Source: an uncultured Oscillibacter sp.
Lineage (GTDB): Bacteria; Bacillota; Clostridia; Oscillospirales; Oscillospiraceae
Direction of reading: 5' to 3'
Assembly: GCA_910585165.1 (NCBI GenBank)
Contig: CAJUBX010000084.1
Location: 1-8,816 of the forward strand
Length of the DNA: 8,816 nt
Part shown: one piece after another, positions 6,292 to 8,816 of the stretch
How the letters are laid out: the number at the start of each line of letters is the position of its first letter
Numbering within the stretch: position 1 is the first letter of the stretch
Position numbers and translations under genes: made by a program
The notes under the pieces: model-generated
Told to the model about the DNA's origin: nothing
The model's database searches: none
What the model saw: the letters and a program-made list of their open reading frames with translations, nothing else

Positions 6292-7542
6292 ATGGCAGCG
6301 GTTTTGAGCAATGAAGTAAAACAGGCCCTTCAGGACATCTATTATAACGTCCGCACGGGCCGCGGCAAAGAGGCCTTCGCCCTTCTGGAGAAGGCCTCCG
6401 CCGCCGGAGACGGGGACGCCAGCTGCGTGCTGGCCCGGTGCTACTGCGGCTACCAGTATGTCTGGGGCTGGCACGGCTTCCCGGAGGACGACGAAAAAGC
6501 CACCAAGCTCCTCCACAAGTCCGTGGAGCAGGGCAGCGCCCTGGGGGTGCTGGTGGCCCTGCGCAGCGGGGAGCTGACCCCCTCCGTCCAGAAGAAGATG
6601 CCCTTTGCAAACCTCCAGGAGGCGTTTGACCAGGTGGAGGCCCTGGCGAAGGAGGGCGACGCTTTCTGCCAGTACATCGTGGGCAACAGCTATTTCTGGT
6701 GGGACTTCCTCCGCATCCAGAATAAGGGCAAAGACTCCTTCCCCAGCCAGGCGGAGTTCAAGGCGTATTTAAAGGAGAATATCTCCAAGTGCGAGGACTG
6801 GTTCTGGAAGGCCTTCCGGGGCGGCATGTACCTGGCGGCCAACAATTTGAACCGCTATTACACCCAGGGAGACGAGGACATCATCGCCCCCCAGCCGGAG
6901 AAGGCCAGGGACCTCTACAAAATGGGCGCGGAGATGGGCTATCCCACCCATCAATTCATCTATGCCACGGAGCTGCAAAAGGAGGAGAAATTCGAGGAAG
7001 CCCTCCACTGGTACAAGGAATCCGCCGAGGCCAACAACGGCGAGAGCTGGCATAAGGTGGGCTGGCTCTACTTCGAGGGAAAGGGCGTGGAGAAGGACGA
7101 GGCCTACGCCGTCTCCTGCTTCCAGCGGGAGCTGGCCCGGGACCCGATGTACGTGGGGAGCAACAATCTTATGGGCAAGGCGTATTTCTATGGCCGGGGC
7201 GTTCCCCAGGACTATGCCAAGGCATACCAGCATCTGCTGCTGGCCCATGACCACGGCAAGTCGAATTGGGGCGTATATTATCTGGCAAAATGCGCCTTTA
7301 ACGGCTGGGGCACCCCCCAGGATTACGGCAAGGCCCTCCAGTACCTGAACGAGCTGGACTGGAAGAACCAGGAGGCGGACTACATGCGGGGCTATATCTA
7401 CGGCCGGGGCCTGGGCGGCGTGGCGGAGGATATTCCCAAGGGCGTGGAGTACCTCCAGAAGGCCGGGAATCTCAGCGAGGCAAAGGAAGAGCTTCTCAAC
7501 TACAAAAAGACCCTGTTCGGCAAGTGGGTCCGGCGGAAGTAA
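6292..7542 (+). CDS. Sel1-like repeat protein
   Basis: A 416-aa soluble protein made of degenerate Sel1/TPR-type helical repeats. The clearest units are at about 250-285 (ESWHKVGWLYFEGKGVEKDE), 287-322 (NNLMGKAYFYGRGVPQDYAK), 325-360 (YYLAKCAFNGWGTPQDYGKA) and 361-395 (DYMRGYIYGRGLGG). Residues 21-90 contain another with a longer loop (CVLARCYCGYQYVWGWHGF), and the middle (120-245) is more divergent and rich in tryptophan and tyrosine. Sel1 solenoids usually scaffold protein complexes; no enzyme motif is seen. The start at 6292 has AAGGAG (6276-6281), 10 bases upstream, directly after the stop of the membrane protein gene, so co-transcription and perhaps physical partnership are likely. It ends 16 bases before a strong terminator. 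There is no signal peptide, so it is probably cytosolic and could work with the cytosolic part of its membrane neighbour. Confidence 0.9.
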   Translation: MAAVLSNEVKQALQDIYYNVRTGRGKEAFALLEKASAAGDGDASCVLARCYCGYQYVWGWHGFPEDDEKATKLLHKSVEQGSALGVLVALRSGELTPSVQKKMPFANLQEAFDQVEALAKEGDAFCQYIVGNSYFWWDFLRIQNKGKDSFPSQAEFKAYLKENISKCEDWFWKAFRGGMYLAANNLNRYYTQGDEDIIAPQPEKARDLYKMGAEMGYPTHQFIYATELQKEEKFEEALHWYKESAEANNGESWHKVGWLYFEGKGVEKDEAYAVSCFQRELARDPMYVGSNNLMGKAYFYGRGVPQDYAKAYQHLLLAHDHGKSNWGVYYLAKCAFNGWGTPQDYGKALQYLNELDWKNQEADYMRGYIYGRGLGGVAEDIPKGVEYLQKAGNLSEAKEELLNYKKTLFGKWVRRK

Positions 7543-7558
7543 AAAACTGTATCTTTAA

Positions 7559-7599
7559 AAACCGGGCGGCGGAAGCAATGCGCTTCCGCCGCCCGGTTT
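7559..7599. terminator. Bidirectional terminator between convergent genes
   Basis: An 18-bp perfect stem, 7559-7576 with 7582-7599, loop AATGC. The GC-rich core is bordered by A residues on the left and TTT on the right, so the minus-strand transcript ends in a U5 run (7561-7557) and the plus-strand transcript in UUUGUU. It sits between the Sel1 gene (plus) and the clostripain-like gene (minus) and can serve both. Confidence 0.88.
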
Positions 7600-7615
7600 G
7601 TTCCGCCCCGCCGCC

Positions 7616-8816
7616 TCAGGGAATGGGCGGGGTCCACCAGCTCTGCCGGTAAATGTCCGTAAAGCGGTACGAGGCCCGGACCTCGCCCTCCAGGGGCACG
7701 TCGGAGACGGTCAGGCCCGTCCCGGGGACGGTCAGGGGGTCTCCCAGGAGGTAGCTGTCCTGGTATGTACCGTCATAACCGTAGTAATCGCAGAGGAACT
7801 CCAGGGTATCCCCCTCCTGGAGGGCGGAATCGCTTTTGGCGACGGTTCCGGTCTCCTCTTCGCCGTAAACGGCCCGGACGCCGGAGACATACCCGTAGGG
7901 GTTTTCGTCGTCAAAGGCCAGCAGAAGCTCCGCCCGGCGGCCGTTGTGGAGCACGGGCACATAGCCGGTGATGGCGTAATGTTCCCCGTCGTCCACGGTG
8001 CTCTCGTGGTAGTAGGCCACGACTTGTCCGTTCACCGCCAGCCAGGTCTTCTCCGCATTTCCCAGCAGGTTGCCCTGGCTGTCAAAGTCAAAGACGTTGT
8101 CCAGCCCCAGGTCGATGAAGCCCTCGCCGTCGTCGTAGAAGAGGTTCAGGTCCAGGGAGTGGACCAGCTTCCACTGGTCCTCGGAGAGCCTTAGGACCGG
8201 AGTTCCGTCCTCCCCGGCGGTCCAGCTGAGATTTTCCCCGGCGAAGCGGTGGGCCGCCACGTACTGGGCCGTGCTGTTCAGGTCCAGGGAGCGGTCAGAG
8301 AAGAAGCCGCTGCCCAGGGCCGCCTGGAGCAGGGAGGCCACGGCGTCCGCGCCGGCGGCGGAGCTGCCGCCGGAGAGGCCCATCAGCGCCTCCAGGGGGG
8401 AGCCGCTGCCGCCGGAGCCCGCCTGGCCCGCCTGCTGAATGGAGGCGAAGTCCCGGATGCACTTGCCGTAGCTGTCGTCCAGGCCGATGGCCTGGTAGGT
8501 GGACACCGCCTGGTTCACATTGGAGGACTTCCGGTAGGGGAAGTAGATGGACACGCCGTAGGCGTTGGTCATGTTGGAGGAGGTGCGGTTGTACTTCACC
8601 GCCCCCAGCAGGGCCTCCGCCAGGGCTTCGCCCTCGCGGGTAGCCAGGTTCTTCGCCAGGTGGACCAGGTCCACCTGGTCGATTTTGCTGGACTGGGCAA
8701 ACTCCCGCGCCCCGTTCCGGGCATTGGAGACGGTTTGATAGTCCTTGTCCCCGATCATCCGGGAGGTGGAGCGGGAGAAGTCTGCCAGGGCCTGGGGCAG
8801 CGTGGCCTCCAGCTCG
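7616..8816 (-). CDS. Clostripain-family (peptidase C11) protein, C-terminal part only
   Basis: The frame is open from the right edge (8815) to a TGA at 7616-7618: 399 residues, with the start outside the window. Visible residues 1-130 match the end of a clostripain-type cysteine peptidase fold: a helical stretch with DQVDLVHLAKNLA and then the characteristic NAYGVSIYFPYR (about 84-95). The catalytic His and Cys of C11 peptidases would lie upstream, so activity cannot be judged here. A Gly/Ser/Ala-rich linker (about 129-158) is followed by a strand-rich C-terminal domain (about 175-399) with many acidic residues and aromatic pairs, ending in YRFTDIYRQSWWTPPIP. Such proteins are normally secreted and cut after basic residues, but the signal peptide is not in view. 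It converges on the Sel1 gene, with a shared terminator between them. An internal ATG at 8758 is not the start, because the homologous sequence continues upstream. Confidence 0.85.
   Translation of the reverse strand, partial: ELEATLPQALADFSRSTSRMIGDKDYQTVSNARNGAREFAQSSKIDQVDLVHLAKNLATREGEALAEALLGAVKYNRTSSNMTNAYGVSIYFPYRKSSNVNQAVSTYQAIGLDDSYGKCIRDFASIQQAGQAGSGGSGSPLEALMGLSGGSSAAGADAVASLLQAALGSGFFSDRSLDLNSTAQYVAAHRFAGENLSWTAGEDGTPVLRLSEDQWKLVHSLDLNLFYDDGEGFIDLGLDNVFDFDSQGNLLGNAEKTWLAVNGQVVAYYHESTVDDGEHYAITGYVPVLHNGRRAELLLAFDDENPYGYVSGVRAVYGEEETGTVAKSDSALQEGDTLEFLCDYYGYDGTYQDSYLLGDPLTVPGTGLTVSDVPLEGEVRASYRFTDIYRQSWWTPPIP

Noticed and set aside
7598..8194. A plus-strand open frame of 198 codons
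   Set aside because: It is the reverse-strand shadow of the clostripain-like gene and starts inside the terminator.

Overview
The window is GC-rich coding DNA (roughly 60% G+C by eye, not computed) with Gram-positive signals: strong AGGAGG-type ribosome binding sites, sigma-A-like promoters with 17-bp spacers, and intrinsic terminators with U tracts. A clostripain-like (C11) protein, a Firmicutes-type cardiolipin synthase and several Sel1/TPR-type proteins point to a high-GC gut Clostridia member of the Oscillospiraceae type (Flavonifractor/Lawsonibacter-like). This placement is inferred from style, not from a marker gene.

Layout. Positions 1-4473 are read on the minus strand. From right to left they hold an uncharacterised 298-aa soluble protein (4473-3577), a hairpin/terminator block (3565-3479), a clear promoter followed by cardiolipin synthase with a GTG start (3336-1762), a 171-bp gap packed with hairpins (1761-1591), a TtcA-family tRNA thiolation enzyme (1590-718), and 14 bp later a zinc-ribbon plus Sel1-repeat protein that leaves the window at base 1. 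Positions 4573-7542 are read on the plus strand: a promoter, a 539-aa three-helix membrane protein of unknown function (4654-6273), and 18 bp later a 416-aa Sel1-like repeat protein (6292-7542). A symmetric terminator (7559-7599) separates this operon from a convergent minus-strand gene (8815-7616), the C-terminal 399 residues of a clostripain-family protein whose start and catalytic dyad lie outside the window.

How the genes relate. Cardiolipin synthase makes a membrane phospholipid and TtcA makes 2-thiocytidine in tRNA. They are probably neighbours rather than one pathway, although ttcA and the zinc-ribbon/Sel1 gene look co-transcribed. The 298-aa protein and the membrane/Sel1 pair diverge from one 180-bp control region with two good back-to-back promoters, so they are the best candidate for an undescribed co-regulated module. 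The most unusual non-coding features are a perfect 32-bp inverted repeat at 3479-3546 with a bidirectional terminator core, and a run of four hairpins at 1645-1757. Nothing here is a recognisable defence system, CRISPR array, transposon or RNA gene.
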